Positions 8,211 through 16,194 of a stretch of 64,000 bases of DNA are shown here, one piece after another (the first letter of the stretch is position 1; every line of letters starts with the position of its first letter). The notes under the pieces were generated by a model. It was not told the origin of the DNA and ran no database searches. It worked only from the letters and a program-made list of their open reading frames with translations. Source of the DNA: Mumia sp. zg.B17. GTDB taxonomy: Bacteria; Actinomycetota; Actinomycetes; Propionibacteriales; Nocardioidaceae. The translations under genes and the position numbers were made by a program. The stretch is taken from the NCBI RefSeq assembly GCF_019550915.1, contig NZ_JAHWCI010000004.1, forward strand, positions 52,174 to 116,173. The letters are read 5' to 3'.

Positions 8211-8789
8211 ATGCATCTCAACCCTTACGGCGAGTACGCGGTGCTGCTGGCCGCCTCACTCGCCAACGACTGGCCCGAGGACCGCGACGGCATCGCCGCT
8301 CGGGCCCGCGAGCTGGGTATGACGATGACCTTCCCCGTAGGCCCCGACGATCATGCGGGGGCCCGCCGCGTCATCGACGACTGGCTGGCGATCGTCGACG
8401 CCACCGAGCCGACCGAGCGCGCGCGGCTGCTGAATGCGCAGATGGCGGTCGCCGCTGCGTACCCGCGCCTCACCGATCACGACGACGAAGGCTGGCACCT
8501 TCACTACCGCGACGACAACGACGCCCTCCCCCACGTGCTCCGCGCCGTCATCAGCGTCGGCACCGCGCTGCACCTGACCACCCGCGGCATGCACCGGCTG
8601 CGCCGCTGCGAAGCCGGCACCGCACCCGACGACCCCTGCACCAACGTCGTCGTCGACGTCACCCGCAACGGCCGCCAGCGCTACTGCTCCGTCCGCTGTG
8701 CCAACCGCGCCGCCGTCCGCCGCCACCGCGCGCGTGCGGTGGGCGTGGGCGGGGGAGACCAGGAGACCAATGCGGCGCTTGCCACCTGA
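8211..8789 (+). CDS. CGNR zinc-finger domain protein (stress-induced regulator-like)
   Basis: This 192-residue protein has an alpha-helical N-terminal ABATE-like domain (residues 1-130, beginning MHLNPYGEYAVLLAASLAND) and a C-terminal zinc finger: CEAG...DDPCTNVVVDVTRNGRQRYCSVRCANRAAVRRHR (only ends quoted: C-x8-C and CSVRCANR). The CGNR signature is here CANR. Members bind DNA and are thought to be stress-responsive transcription factors in actinobacteria. Its divergence from the zinc-ribbon gene and the probable leaderless start suggest autoregulation from the shared 26-base region. Confidence 0.85.
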   Translation: MHLNPYGEYAVLLAASLANDWPEDRDGIAARARELGMTMTFPVGPDDHAGARRVIDDWLAIVDATEPTERARLLNAQMAVAAAYPRLTDHDDEGWHLHYRDDNDALPHVLRAVISVGTALHLTTRGMHRLRRCEAGTAPDDPCTNVVVDVTRNGRQRYCSVRCANRAAVRRHRARAVGVGGGDQETNAALAT

Positions 8790-8814
8790 GCGACGTTCGG
8801 AGTGGCGCGCCTTC

Positions 8815-9162
8815 CTATGACGGCAGTTCCGGCATGAGTCGCGACAAGACCTCGATGAGCGGGTCGATATCGGTCGTGACGTTTGCCCATACCTGGCGAT
8901 CGTCAACGACCGCGTAGCCATGAATGAGCAGGTTCCTGAAACCGATGATCTGCCCGATGTACGGGATCTCGGCCGCGACCTCGGAGTCTTCTTTGCGAAC
9001 CCGTCCCAGCGCCTCACCGATAATCTCGAACTGCCGCTCAACAGCGGACCGCAGCAGAGCATCGTCCGCGTAGTCACTCCAGGACTTGTTCGCGCAGAAC
9101 TCGCGGATGCGCGTCGCAGCACGCCAGGCATCCCACAGCAACGCCGGCGTCTTAGGCTGCAT
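8815..9162 (-). CDS. hepT: HepT-like ribonuclease toxin (type VII toxin-antitoxin)
   Basis: Starts at ATG 9162 (MQPKTPALLW), 115 residues; the longer frame upstream shadows the antitoxin. The catalytic Rx4HxY motif of HEPN RNases is present as RNLLIHGY (R76, H81, Y83). Two HEPN protomers dimerise to cleave RNA, including tRNA in studied cases. The gene overlaps the end of the upstream nucleotidyltransferase gene by 11 bases, the usual order for HepT/MntA, in which the MntA partner AMPylates the toxin at the Tyr of this motif. All catalytic residues are intact, so the toxin should be active when not modified. Confidence 0.93.
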   Translation of the reverse strand: MQPKTPALLWDAWRAATRIREFCANKSWSDYADDALLRSAVERQFEIIGEALGRVRKEDSEVAAEIPYIGQIIGFRNLLIHGYAVVDDRQVWANVTTDIDPLIEVLSRLMPELPS

Positions 9163-9445
9163 AGACGTCCTCGGCAGTCTCGCGCGCGGTCGCGGCGAAG
9201 AACGGATTCTCGAGCGCGCGAGGAGAAACGAGATCAACAGGTCTTCCCAGCAGCTCCTCGAGATCTGCCTTCAGCCCGAAATAGTCGCTCAGTCCGGCGT
9301 CACTGGTGAACTCCGCCAGAAAGTCCACGTCACTTCGTCGAGGATCGAAGTCGGCCGTCGTGGCGGAACCGAAGACCGTCAGCCGGGTAACGCGGTGGCG
9401 TCGACAAAGCACCGCAATGGCGTCGTGGTCCAGAGTGAGAGCCAT
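9152..9445 (-). CDS. mntA: MntA-like nucleotidyltransferase antitoxin
   Basis: A 97-residue minimal nucleotidyltransferase. The signature is G26-S27, then 11 residues, then D39-V-D41 (FGSATTADFDPRRSDVDFL), which positions the two metal-binding aspartates. This family neutralises HepT by transferring AMP from ATP to the toxin's Rx4HxY tyrosine. It is transcribed ahead of the toxin, and an 11-base overlap couples translation. Together the pair forms a type VII toxin-antitoxin module at the left margin of the defence island. Confidence 0.92.
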   Translation of the reverse strand: MALTLDHDAIAVLCRRHRVTRLTVFGSATTADFDPRRSDVDFLAEFTSDAGLSDYFGLKADLEELLGRPVDLVSPRALENPFFAATARETAEDVYAA

Positions 9446-9618
9446 TGCGCCTCCTGCGATTCGTCTGACAGCGCGGTAGTAGTGTCACACGCGTTTCCCC
9501 CGAGCCGAGCGTATCCAACGAAGGCGACATCCTGACACTTCACATGGGCGGCCGAGGGCAAGAAGCTCACTCGTTGTCGTGTTCCCTCAGGGGTCACTGG
9601 AGACCCGCGACGGGCTGC

Positions 9619-9933
9619 TTACGCCCGGTGCTTCTCCGCGTTCAGCTGCATCTTGCGCGCCGCCGCCTCCCCAAGGTCGATCTCCACCACATCGGCCAGT
9701 CGGACCAGATAGAGCAGCACGTCAGCCATCTCCTCACCTACCCGCGTGTGGAGCGGCTCACCGACGGCAGCGTCCCGCGCCTCGACGGCGGGCAGCCACT
9801 GGAACAGCTCAGCGAGCTCACCAACCTCGCCGACGAGTGCCAGGAGCAGCGACTTCGGGTCGTGAAACCTCTCCCAGTCGCGCTCCGCAGTGAACGCGCG
9901 CATCACGTCGCGCAGTGACAACAGGTCGGACAT
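9619..9933 (-). CDS. MazG-like nucleotide pyrophosphohydrolase
   Basis: This 104-residue all-alpha protein has the MazG/dCTPase metal motif: ExxE at residues 36-39 (GEVGELAE) and ExxD at 68-71 (EEMADVLLYL). The RDWERFHDPKSLLLAL N-terminus is typical of the iMazG/DCTPP1 branch, which hydrolyses (d)NTPs to monophosphate and pyrophosphate. It starts 13 bases after the stop of the DUF2075 helicase gene and is in the same operon. The pairing suggests nucleotide clean-up or depletion linked to a nucleic-acid-sensing ATPase, perhaps for phage defence (inference). Confidence 0.88.
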   Translation of the reverse strand: MSDLLSLRDVMRAFTAERDWERFHDPKSLLLALVGEVGELAELFQWLPAVEARDAAVGEPLHTRVGEEMADVLLYLVRLADVVEIDLGEAAARKMQLNAEKHRA

Positions 9934-9946
9934 GCCGGCCAGCCTT

Positions 9947-11809
9947 TCACGCCCGCTCAGGGATCAACGACTCCAGCAGAGCCTGCGTCTCCGGATCGGT
10001 GGAGTAGACGATGGTCCCGCGCATCCCCCGCGTGAGGAGCACCTTGTACGCGTTGCGGACGGCACGGTCGAACTCCTCGTACGAACCTCGTTTGACGGCG
10101 GTGTCGCGACTCCGGTCCGGTTGAGCAACCCAGTGATCACCGCGCCATACAAGGTCGGGCCCGAGGATGACGCCCGAATAGTCGTACTCGAATCCCTGCG
10201 CGGTGTAGATGCACCCGACCTGCTCGAAGCCCGCCGGGTCGGTCGCCCAGAACGGGGTGCCAGGCGCGCCGCCATGGGAGGTGGGCTTCCGGTTGTTCCA
10301 TGGCCGGTGCCAGTCTCCGATCTTGACGTCGGGAACGAGCCCGCCGCCCTTGATCGGGTCGCTCCACTCCCAGCAGTAGCCTGCTGCTATCCGAGCTCCA
10401 TAGCCCTCCCCGAGCATTTCCCGAAGATGGTCTTCCATCGGGCTGGGGGCGTCGGCGAGGCGGAGATCGAATGTTGTTTCGTCACCTTCCCACGCGGTGG
10501 GTCCGCCCGACTCGAGCCCGAGCAGGCGGAGCACCCACTGCTCGTACGCACGGCTGCCGCCACAACGGAACTGGCCGTCGAGCGAGATCACGCGGGTTTC
10601 GAGACCTTGAGCTCGCGCCGCATCGCGAATGTCGTCGACGGTGCCGATCTCACCTGGCCGGACCACCTGGTGCTCATCGAGGAGGAACACGGGCACTCGC
10701 GCGGCATCGATCAGCTCGGTGACCTGCAGCTTTCCTGTCCGTTCTGTCGCCTTCGTGTAGCGGTTCGCGGATGTCTCACGCAGGCGGTGGGCCTCGTCGC
10801 AGATGAGAACGTCGATGCCGTTCGGCTGAGCGGTGATGAACTGGTTGAAGTACTTGAAGAGCGACCTCACCCGCGGCGCGCGGGCCCCAGCGACACGACG
10901 CAACGTCTGTGTGAAGGCCGACGAGCCCGTGGCGTGCAGCGCGGTCATCCCGCGGCGCGAGAGTTCGCCGAGAACAGACAACGCGATCACGCTCTTGCCT
11001 GATCCGGGGCCGCCCGAGATGACGAGCACCTCCTTGGCGTTCAGTCGGTGCGCACGCTCGACCGCGCGGATGACGAGCGAGTACGCGACCTGCTGCTCGT
11101 CGAGGAGGACGAACTGCTCGCGTCGCTGTACCTCATCGGCTGCGAGCGCCATCAGCTGCTTGCTCGGCCGGATGGCAGAGGAGAGGAGGTCGTCAGCGAC
11201 GCTCACCCCCGGGGCGTCGCTGAGCTTCGTCTGGAGGAACTCGAGGAACTCCCCGCGCCGCTGTCCGGTGAAGAGGCGCCCCTGCTCATCTTCGCGGAGC
11301 TCCCACAGGTCGGAGACGTCGAGATCGGTCGCGTTGTGCAGGTACGCCGCGCCAGAAAGATGGTCAACGTCACCGCCTACGGAAGCAACGAAGTCGGAGA
11401 TGTAGGTGCAGTAGCGCCGAACCTGCTCGACCGGGTGCAGCCGCTCCCCTGCGCCATCGAGCTGAACGATCGTGTCCGAGTCCTCGAGTAGATGCGCCCG
11501 CGACCACTGTTTGAGCTCGATGACGACATACGACGACTCCCCCGTGCGCGGATGGGTGCCGCAGAGGATGACGTCAGCTCGCTTGCTCGTCAGCGGGAGC
11601 TGATACTCGACCAGCGCCTCAACCTTCTCCAGACGTGCCTCGACGAGGTCTGCGGACAGCACTTGGAGACTTCGCTCCCACGAGCGCACTTCGGCTGGCG
11701 CCACTGAACGTCCGAGGCGATGCCGGAACTGCTCGGAGAGCACAGGCACCAGAGATCCATCCTCGATCTGAGCACGCAAACGTGCGACAGACCCGCGATA
11801 TAGCGGCAC
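9947..11809 (-). CDS. DUF2075 (Schlafen group 3-like) helicase with N-terminal nuclease-like domain
   Basis: A 620-residue protein. Residues about 60-130 look like a PD-(D/E)XK fold: RADVI (D79) then VVIELKQW (E98, K100). A superfamily 1-type ATPase follows: Walker A GGPGSGKS (residues 266-273), Walker B ICDEAHR, LDEHQ, and GQFRCGG and YTAQGFEYD motifs near the end. DUF2075 ATPases are annotated as DNA/RNA helicases and often occur with MazG-like proteins and restriction genes. Here the MazG-like gene follows by 13 bases. The N-terminal acidic/basic residues needed for cleavage are present. I infer a two-gene defence or repair module. Confidence 0.85.
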   Translation of the reverse strand: MPLYRGSVARLRAQIEDGSLVPVLSEQFRHRLGRSVAPAEVRSWERSLQVLSADLVEARLEKVEALVEYQLPLTSKRADVILCGTHPRTGESSYVVIELKQWSRAHLLEDSDTIVQLDGAGERLHPVEQVRRYCTYISDFVASVGGDVDHLSGAAYLHNATDLDVSDLWELREDEQGRLFTGQRRGEFLEFLQTKLSDAPGVSVADDLLSSAIRPSKQLMALAADEVQRREQFVLLDEQQVAYSLVIRAVERAHRLNAKEVLVISGGPGSGKSVIALSVLGELSRRGMTALHATGSSAFTQTLRRVAGARAPRVRSLFKYFNQFITAQPNGIDVLICDEAHRLRETSANRYTKATERTGKLQVTELIDAARVPVFLLDEHQVVRPGEIGTVDDIRDAARAQGLETRVISLDGQFRCGGSRAYEQWVLRLLGLESGGPTAWEGDETTFDLRLADAPSPMEDHLREMLGEGYGARIAAGYCWEWSDPIKGGGLVPDVKIGDWHRPWNNRKPTSHGGAPGTPFWATDPAGFEQVGCIYTAQGFEYDYSGVILGPDLVWRGDHWVAQPDRSRDTAVKRGSYEEFDRAVRNAYKVLLTRGMRGTIVYSTDPETQALLESLIPERA

Positions 11810-12024
11810 GACCCACCCCAGGAAGACACGACGACTTCCCGCACGGGTGGAGGCTTGTCAAGGACGCGCCTGTCGGGCCGTAACGGACTTACGGTCGCGA
11901 TCGTAGCGGGGGGCGGCTCGGGCCGGACCGTGACCAACGGATGCGGGATCCTTCGCTCTGGGTTTCGCGCCCTCTGTATCGCTAGAACGTCACCCGTGAC
12001 GATCAAAATTGCGGCCAAACTGGA

Positions 12025-12563
12025 GTGACAGCGCCGATTCTCGCCGCCATTCTTGAGCAATCTCCGACGACCCCATCCGCCCTCTCATCGACGCGCTCGA
12101 TCCGCTCCTGGTCCGCGCCGGCTTCCTCGAGGCGCAAGGCGGCGGCGACATCGCGCTCTACTGCGCGGCCTTCGTCGACATCGCCGAGGACTTTCCGTAC
12201 CTGCCCCAGGCGCACGACGAGCAGTCCGAGTCGATGGAGGGCGCATGCGTCGACCTCACGTTCAGCCTGACGCCCACCGGGCTGCTCAAGACCATCGAGT
12301 TCGAGGCCCACGCCCTTGAGGACACGCTGGCTGACATCGGCGCGCGTGACGACGCTTGGCTCGGCCTCGATGCCTACGACCGGCCAATCGCCGAGGTGAA
12401 AGCCACACTGTATGACGTACTCTCGCGGCTCTTTGGCAAACGGGCTCTTGATCGGGGCACGGCAGAGGTCGACGACGCGCTCTCGGCTTCCCTAGAGACT
12501 CGGCGTCGACGTCAATTCGAGGACAGCTGGTCGTCCGTCGTGTTTCGAGTCGAGCTGTCGTAG
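12025..12563 (+). pseudogene. Frameshifted gene of unknown function
   Basis: The good coding frame runs from 12057 to the stop at 12563, but the upstream stop TGA at 12054-12056 leaves no ATG, GTG or TTG before ATG 12234, although the intervening translation (PIRPLIDALDPLLVRAGF ... DIALYCAAFVDIAEDFPYLP) looks like genuine protein. A GTG at 12025 in another frame gives VTAPILAAILEQ, which would join smoothly to it if one base were missing or inserted near 12055-12060. The joined product would be about 179 residues with no family I recognise. Translation of only the 109-residue C-terminal part from 12234 is the alternative. Confidence 0.55.
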
Positions 12564-12772
12564 CGCGGGGATGAGCTCGAATGTTGTCAGTTCTAAGCGG
12601 GGGTGAGGGCTGCCCTCCGAGGTAAGGGCACTGAGCAGCACCTCGGAATCTCTTGGATTAAGCGCTGGTAAGGCAACGAAGTTGGCGCCAGTGCGCGATC
12701 ACGCGCCGCTTATGGCACAAGAACGCCGGCATCCGCGCTACGCCGCGGCGGCTGGTGCCGAACCACAGTGGG
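12564..12772. other. Intergenic gap, no feature seen
   Basis: About 210 bases between the frameshifted gene and the converging nuclease gene. No open frame with coding character, hairpin or promoter stands out. Confidence 0.5.
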
Positions 12773-14143
12773 TTACATCCAAAGGACCTCCTCGGGTCGC
12801 CGATGAGTCACCGCGGTTCCGTAGCCGTCAATCACGGAGTCAAGTAGGGCGGCGAGATCGCCCCCGTAGTTGGCCATCACCATCCGACGGATGGTGGTGG
12901 CGAGGGTGCCTCCCGAGATCAAGACAACCGGGTATTGGTCGTCGATGATCTCGACCTGGGCTGACCGTGAGAACGAGCCAGTCGTGACGTAAACGCCGAT
13001 CCAACCCCGCCGCAATCGCGCAACTACCCGAGCGACCTGCTCCGCCGAGATCGACGATCTGGGCAGGATGCACTTCGCCTGGCCTAGGGCGACCACTGGT
13101 GTGCTTGCGGCCGGCGAACCCATGTCGATACGTCCAATGAAGTCGACTCCCCCGTCACCTGATGACCGCGAGAGCCAGCCCTCCCTGTATCGAGCTCCAG
13201 ACTCACGGAGTACCTCCGCTGCCACCTTTGATGCAAGAAGCTCGAATGCGTGCTTCCTGCCGTCGAAGAACGCGTAGACCTGCTGCAGGACCTGGTCCTC
13301 GGGGCTCCCCGGCGAAGGTTGCTGATCCTTGGAGGACTTCACGGAGCTCGCAAGGACACGGCGACGGACGCCGGGCACAGCGATACGCCCCTGCTTTACC
13401 CAACGAGTCCACGATTCGGGTGCGTGCCGGAGCGTCTGGTCCGCCGTGAGGTCGGAGTCGCGTCGATCGTCAATCCACCGCAGGTCAACGCCATCTATCT
13501 CGCCACCGGACACGACAGCCAGGTCGAGCGCCAAGTTGGGAAAACTCCGACCCGTCTCGGGATCGCGCTGCACCACGTGCTCAAGGCGTTCGATGATTGC
13601 GGCACCACAGAACTCGACATGTCCCTTGACCACTGCGCGTCCGGCTCGATGCACGGTGATGCTGCGAAACAACAGAAGCGGCGGCGCAAGCAGGCGTTCG
13701 GCGCCGCTGGTGCCCGCATGAAGTCGCGCCGCTTCGAGCAATAGCCGGTTGCCCTTCGTCGCCCCCGGTAAGCCGATGGTTCCCGGCTTGTGATCCCCGA
13801 AATACCTGACGTGTCCATGGTCAAGGTCGAACTCGTCATGCCATGGGTTCGTCTCGTGGCCCGCCTTCCACGGACTGGACCGAATAGCAATGAGCGCCCG
13901 GCGGCTACCGTCTGGGCCCTTCACTTCGGCGGGCGAGTTGATCCCCGCTTCGAGCATCACCATCGGTCGGCCGAGGGCCGCCGGACTCAGTAGCCAGTGA
14001 TAGTTCAAGAAGCCGTCAAGCTCGGCATCGATTTGGTTGGCTCTGCGGGCGTATCGGAGTTCGTCATGAAGCAACACATGGCGTGGGCTCGACTCACCCG
14101 ACGGATTTGGCCACACGACGTCGACACGCGCCCGATGATCCAC
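12773..14143 (-). CDS. MspJI/AspBHI-like 5-methylcytosine-dependent restriction endonuclease
   Basis: A 456-residue protein, the same length as MspJI as I recall it. The C-terminal Mrr-like catalytic domain has GDGGVDFIGR with D334, then GQAKC with Q355 and K357; this D-x20-QAK arrangement, with Gln in place of Glu, is the hallmark of the MspJI family. The central part (RALIAIRSSPWKAG, VRYFGDHKPG, GHVEFCGAAIIERLEHV) matches what I remember of the AspBHI-like modified-base recognition domain. Such enzymes cut at a fixed distance from 5mC or 5hmC, restricting phages with modified cytosine. It lies 201 bases downstream of vsr on the same strand, near a host C5 methyltransferase. Confidence 0.88.
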   Translation of the reverse strand: MDHRARVDVVWPNPSGESSPRHVLLHDELRYARRANQIDAELDGFLNYHWLLSPAALGRPMVMLEAGINSPAEVKGPDGSRRALIAIRSSPWKAGHETNPWHDEFDLDHGHVRYFGDHKPGTIGLPGATKGNRLLLEAARLHAGTSGAERLLAPPLLLFRSITVHRAGRAVVKGHVEFCGAAIIERLEHVVQRDPETGRSFPNLALDLAVVSGGEIDGVDLRWIDDRRDSDLTADQTLRHAPESWTRWVKQGRIAVPGVRRRVLASSVKSSKDQQPSPGSPEDQVLQQVYAFFDGRKHAFELLASKVAAEVLRESGARYREGWLSRSSGDGGVDFIGRIDMGSPAASTPVVALGQAKCILPRSSISAEQVARVVARLRRGWIGVYVTTGSFSRSAQVEIIDDQYPVVLISGGTLATTIRRMVMANYGGDLAALLDSVIDGYGTAVTHRRPEEVLWM

Positions 14144-14344
14144 GCCAGAACCTCCAGACAGATTCAGGTTGAGGCATACAACCTACCGAGCCCTCAGGCA
14201 TAGGAGGCGGAGGACGGCGGACAACCGAAGCATTCAACTGCCGCTCGAGCGCACTCACGGCATCGGCCGGTCGCGGTCGGGGCGCCGCGAGACCGCACCA
14301 CCATGCGTGCACCCCGCGGGACGGCGACAGGCGCGAAGCTCGAG

Positions 14345-14800
14345 TCAGTCGGGGCAACTTCCGATCACCGCGTCCGGAGTACGTCGATGGCGCACCGCGC
14401 GTTCGATAGCGTCTGCGACCTCGCTCGGGAGCTGATGCTCCCAGAAGCGAAGCACCAGCCACCCCTCCTCCTGCAGTCTGGCCGAGGTGTCGAGGTCTCT
14501 CTGGCGGTTGTCCGCAACCTTCTCTGCCCAGTAGCTCGCGTTCACCTTCGCGACGGTGTGGTGCTCCGGACACCCGTGCCAGAAGCATCCGTCGATGAAC
14601 ACAGCCACTTTGACCCGGGGGAAAACTAGGTCGGCACGCCGATTCAGGACTGCTATGGGCCGCGTGTCGACCCGGTACCGAAGGCCGCGGGCGTGCACGA
14701 TCCGTCTCACGGCTAGCTCAGGTGCGGTGTCGCGCCCGCGATTAGCTTTCATCGACCGGCGCGTGGCCTCCGATGATGCCCAGGATGGAGAACCCGGCAT
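14345..14800 (-). CDS. vsr: Very short patch repair endonuclease
   Basis: A 151-residue Vsr. Diagnostic segments are RGRDTAPELAVRRIVHARGLRYR, quoted by its ends RGRDTAPE and GLRYR; then NRRADLVFPRVKVAVFIDGC with the catalytic Asp in ADLVFP; and GCFWHGCPEHH, including the structural zinc-binding Cys/His. Vsr nicks 5' of the T in T:G mismatches made by deamination of 5-methylcytosine, so it normally accompanies a C5 methyltransferase. The methyltransferase gene is divergent, 213 bases away. Upstream starts are possible, but MPGSPSW at 14800 is used. Confidence 0.93.
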   Translation of the reverse strand: MPGSPSWASSEATRRSMKANRGRDTAPELAVRRIVHARGLRYRVDTRPIAVLNRRADLVFPRVKVAVFIDGCFWHGCPEHHTVAKVNASYWAEKVADNRQRDLDTSARLQEEGWLVLRFWEHQLPSEVADAIERAVRHRRTPDAVIGSCPD

Positions 14801-15013
14801 CCAGCGACCTCCCTCAGACTGTGCGATGGGGCCAATGGCCCCGATGGGCGTCCGGCAGGCGGCGTTCGCAGGCCTAACTCTCCACGCCCGACCTCACTAT
14901 CATCGCCGAGGCAGATTGTGCGCGGGGAAGCGAAGCGGCTTCCAACACGTCGCTCTGGTCACACCACGGCGTTGCTTCCGAGACTGTCCGCGCCTGACCG
15001 TACGCTACGTTCC
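14801..15013. promoter_or_regulatory. Divergent promoter region, vsr / C5 methyltransferase
   Basis: A 213-base gap between the start codons of vsr and the methyltransferase. It must contain both promoters. No controller-protein (C-box) gene is seen nearby, and I cannot place -35/-10 elements with confidence. Confidence 0.4.
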
Positions 15014-16153
15014 ATGACCAATCCGACTGTGATCGACCTCTTTGCTGGCTGCGGGGGAATGACGGTCGGGTTCCACGACGTAGGTTTCGAGCCGGTGCTC
15101 GCCGTCGAGTGGGACCGGCTCGCGGCCGCAACATACGCTGCCAACTGGGGCGAGGACCATGTGATCGCTGGCGACATCGCTGCCGTCGAGAAGCATCAGA
15201 TCCCGCGAGCCGATCTCATGATCGGAGGCCCGCCGTGCCAGGGTTTCTCGAACCTGGGCCTAAAAAAACTGGACGACCCGCGAAACCAACTCTGGCGAGA
15301 GTACATGCGGTTCATTCGGACAGCCGAGCCCCAGGTGTTCGTCATCGAGAATGTGGATCGATTCTCGAAGTCTCCGGAGTTTCAGATGCTGGTCAACGAG
15401 GTTGATCATGGCGTTCTACAGGATTACGAGATCTCATATGGGGTACTGAACGCTGCCGATTACGGCGTCTCGCAGCGTCGCCGGCGGACCATCGTGATTG
15501 GGTCGAGGGTCGGCAAGATTGAGCTCCCTAGCCCGACGCACGCTCGCAAGCCGGAGCCTGGTTCTGGCCTATTGCCATGGAGGACCGTTCGAGATGTCAT
15601 CGCAGGGCTGCCAGCTCGCCCGGGAAGCACGGAGCTTCCCGATTCTGTGACGGAATTCTTCGGCGAGCCGATGCCGGGTGTCTTCAAGGGACTCGACATC
15701 CACTTCCGGCGCAACCCCAACCAGCTTTCTCTCGATCGATACTCGTATGTCCCGCCGGGAGGGGGCCGCTTCAATCTGCCGGTCGAACTGCTCCCCCGGT
15801 GCTGGCGTGAAAAGCCGACTGGGACAACCGACGTGATGGGCCGCATGCGCTGGGACGCACCGTCGCTCACGATCCGGACTGAGTTTTTTAAGCCCGAGAA
15901 GGGCGCCTACCTCCACCCTCAGTGGGTGCCAGGGCGACACCGAGGCGAGCACGACCCGAAGTACATCAAGGGCGACCCAGAAATGTCGGTAGACCGCGTC
16001 ATTACTCACTATGAGGCCTCTCTGATCCAGGACTTCCCGAAGGAGTACCTCTGGGTCGGGACGAAGACAGCTATTGCGAAGCAGATCGGCAACGCCGTCC
16101 CTTCAGGGCTTGCCCGCGCTATCGCGAAGCAGGTCCGACCGTTCATCGTCTGA
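15014..16153 (+). CDS. DNA (cytosine-5-)-methyltransferase, NaeI-type
   Basis: Read from ATG 15014 (379 residues); the frame extends 5' but MTNPTVIDLFAGCGG is the normal N-terminus. Motifs in order: I DLFAGCGGM (8-16), IV GGPPCQGFS with catalytic C75, VI VIENVDRF, VIII QRRRRTIVIGSR, a target-recognition region (about 200-310), and X AKQIGNAVP. It transfers methyl from S-adenosylmethionine to cytosine C5 in its target site. A NaeI-like nuclease follows 41 bases downstream, so the pair is a type II restriction-modification system, with probable target GCCGGC by homology only. Vsr is divergent. Confidence 0.93.
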   Translation: MTNPTVIDLFAGCGGMTVGFHDVGFEPVLAVEWDRLAAATYAANWGEDHVIAGDIAAVEKHQIPRADLMIGGPPCQGFSNLGLKKLDDPRNQLWREYMRFIRTAEPQVFVIENVDRFSKSPEFQMLVNEVDHGVLQDYEISYGVLNAADYGVSQRRRRTIVIGSRVGKIELPSPTHARKPEPGSGLLPWRTVRDVIAGLPARPGSTELPDSVTEFFGEPMPGVFKGLDIHFRRNPNQLSLDRYSYVPPGGGRFNLPVELLPRCWREKPTGTTDVMGRMRWDAPSLTIRTEFFKPEKGAYLHPQWVPGRHRGEHDPKYIKGDPEMSVDRVITHYEASLIQDFPKEYLWVGTKTAIAKQIGNAVPSGLARAIAKQVRPFIV

Positions 16154-16194
16154 AAGCTGAGACGGCGCCGTTCGCCAGCTGAGAGACTGCCCCC

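Noticed and set aside
12234..12563. Normal 109-residue gene starting at ATG 12234
   Set aside because: Protein-like sequence continues upstream to 12057 without a start, so the short gene is more likely the remainder of a frameshifted one.
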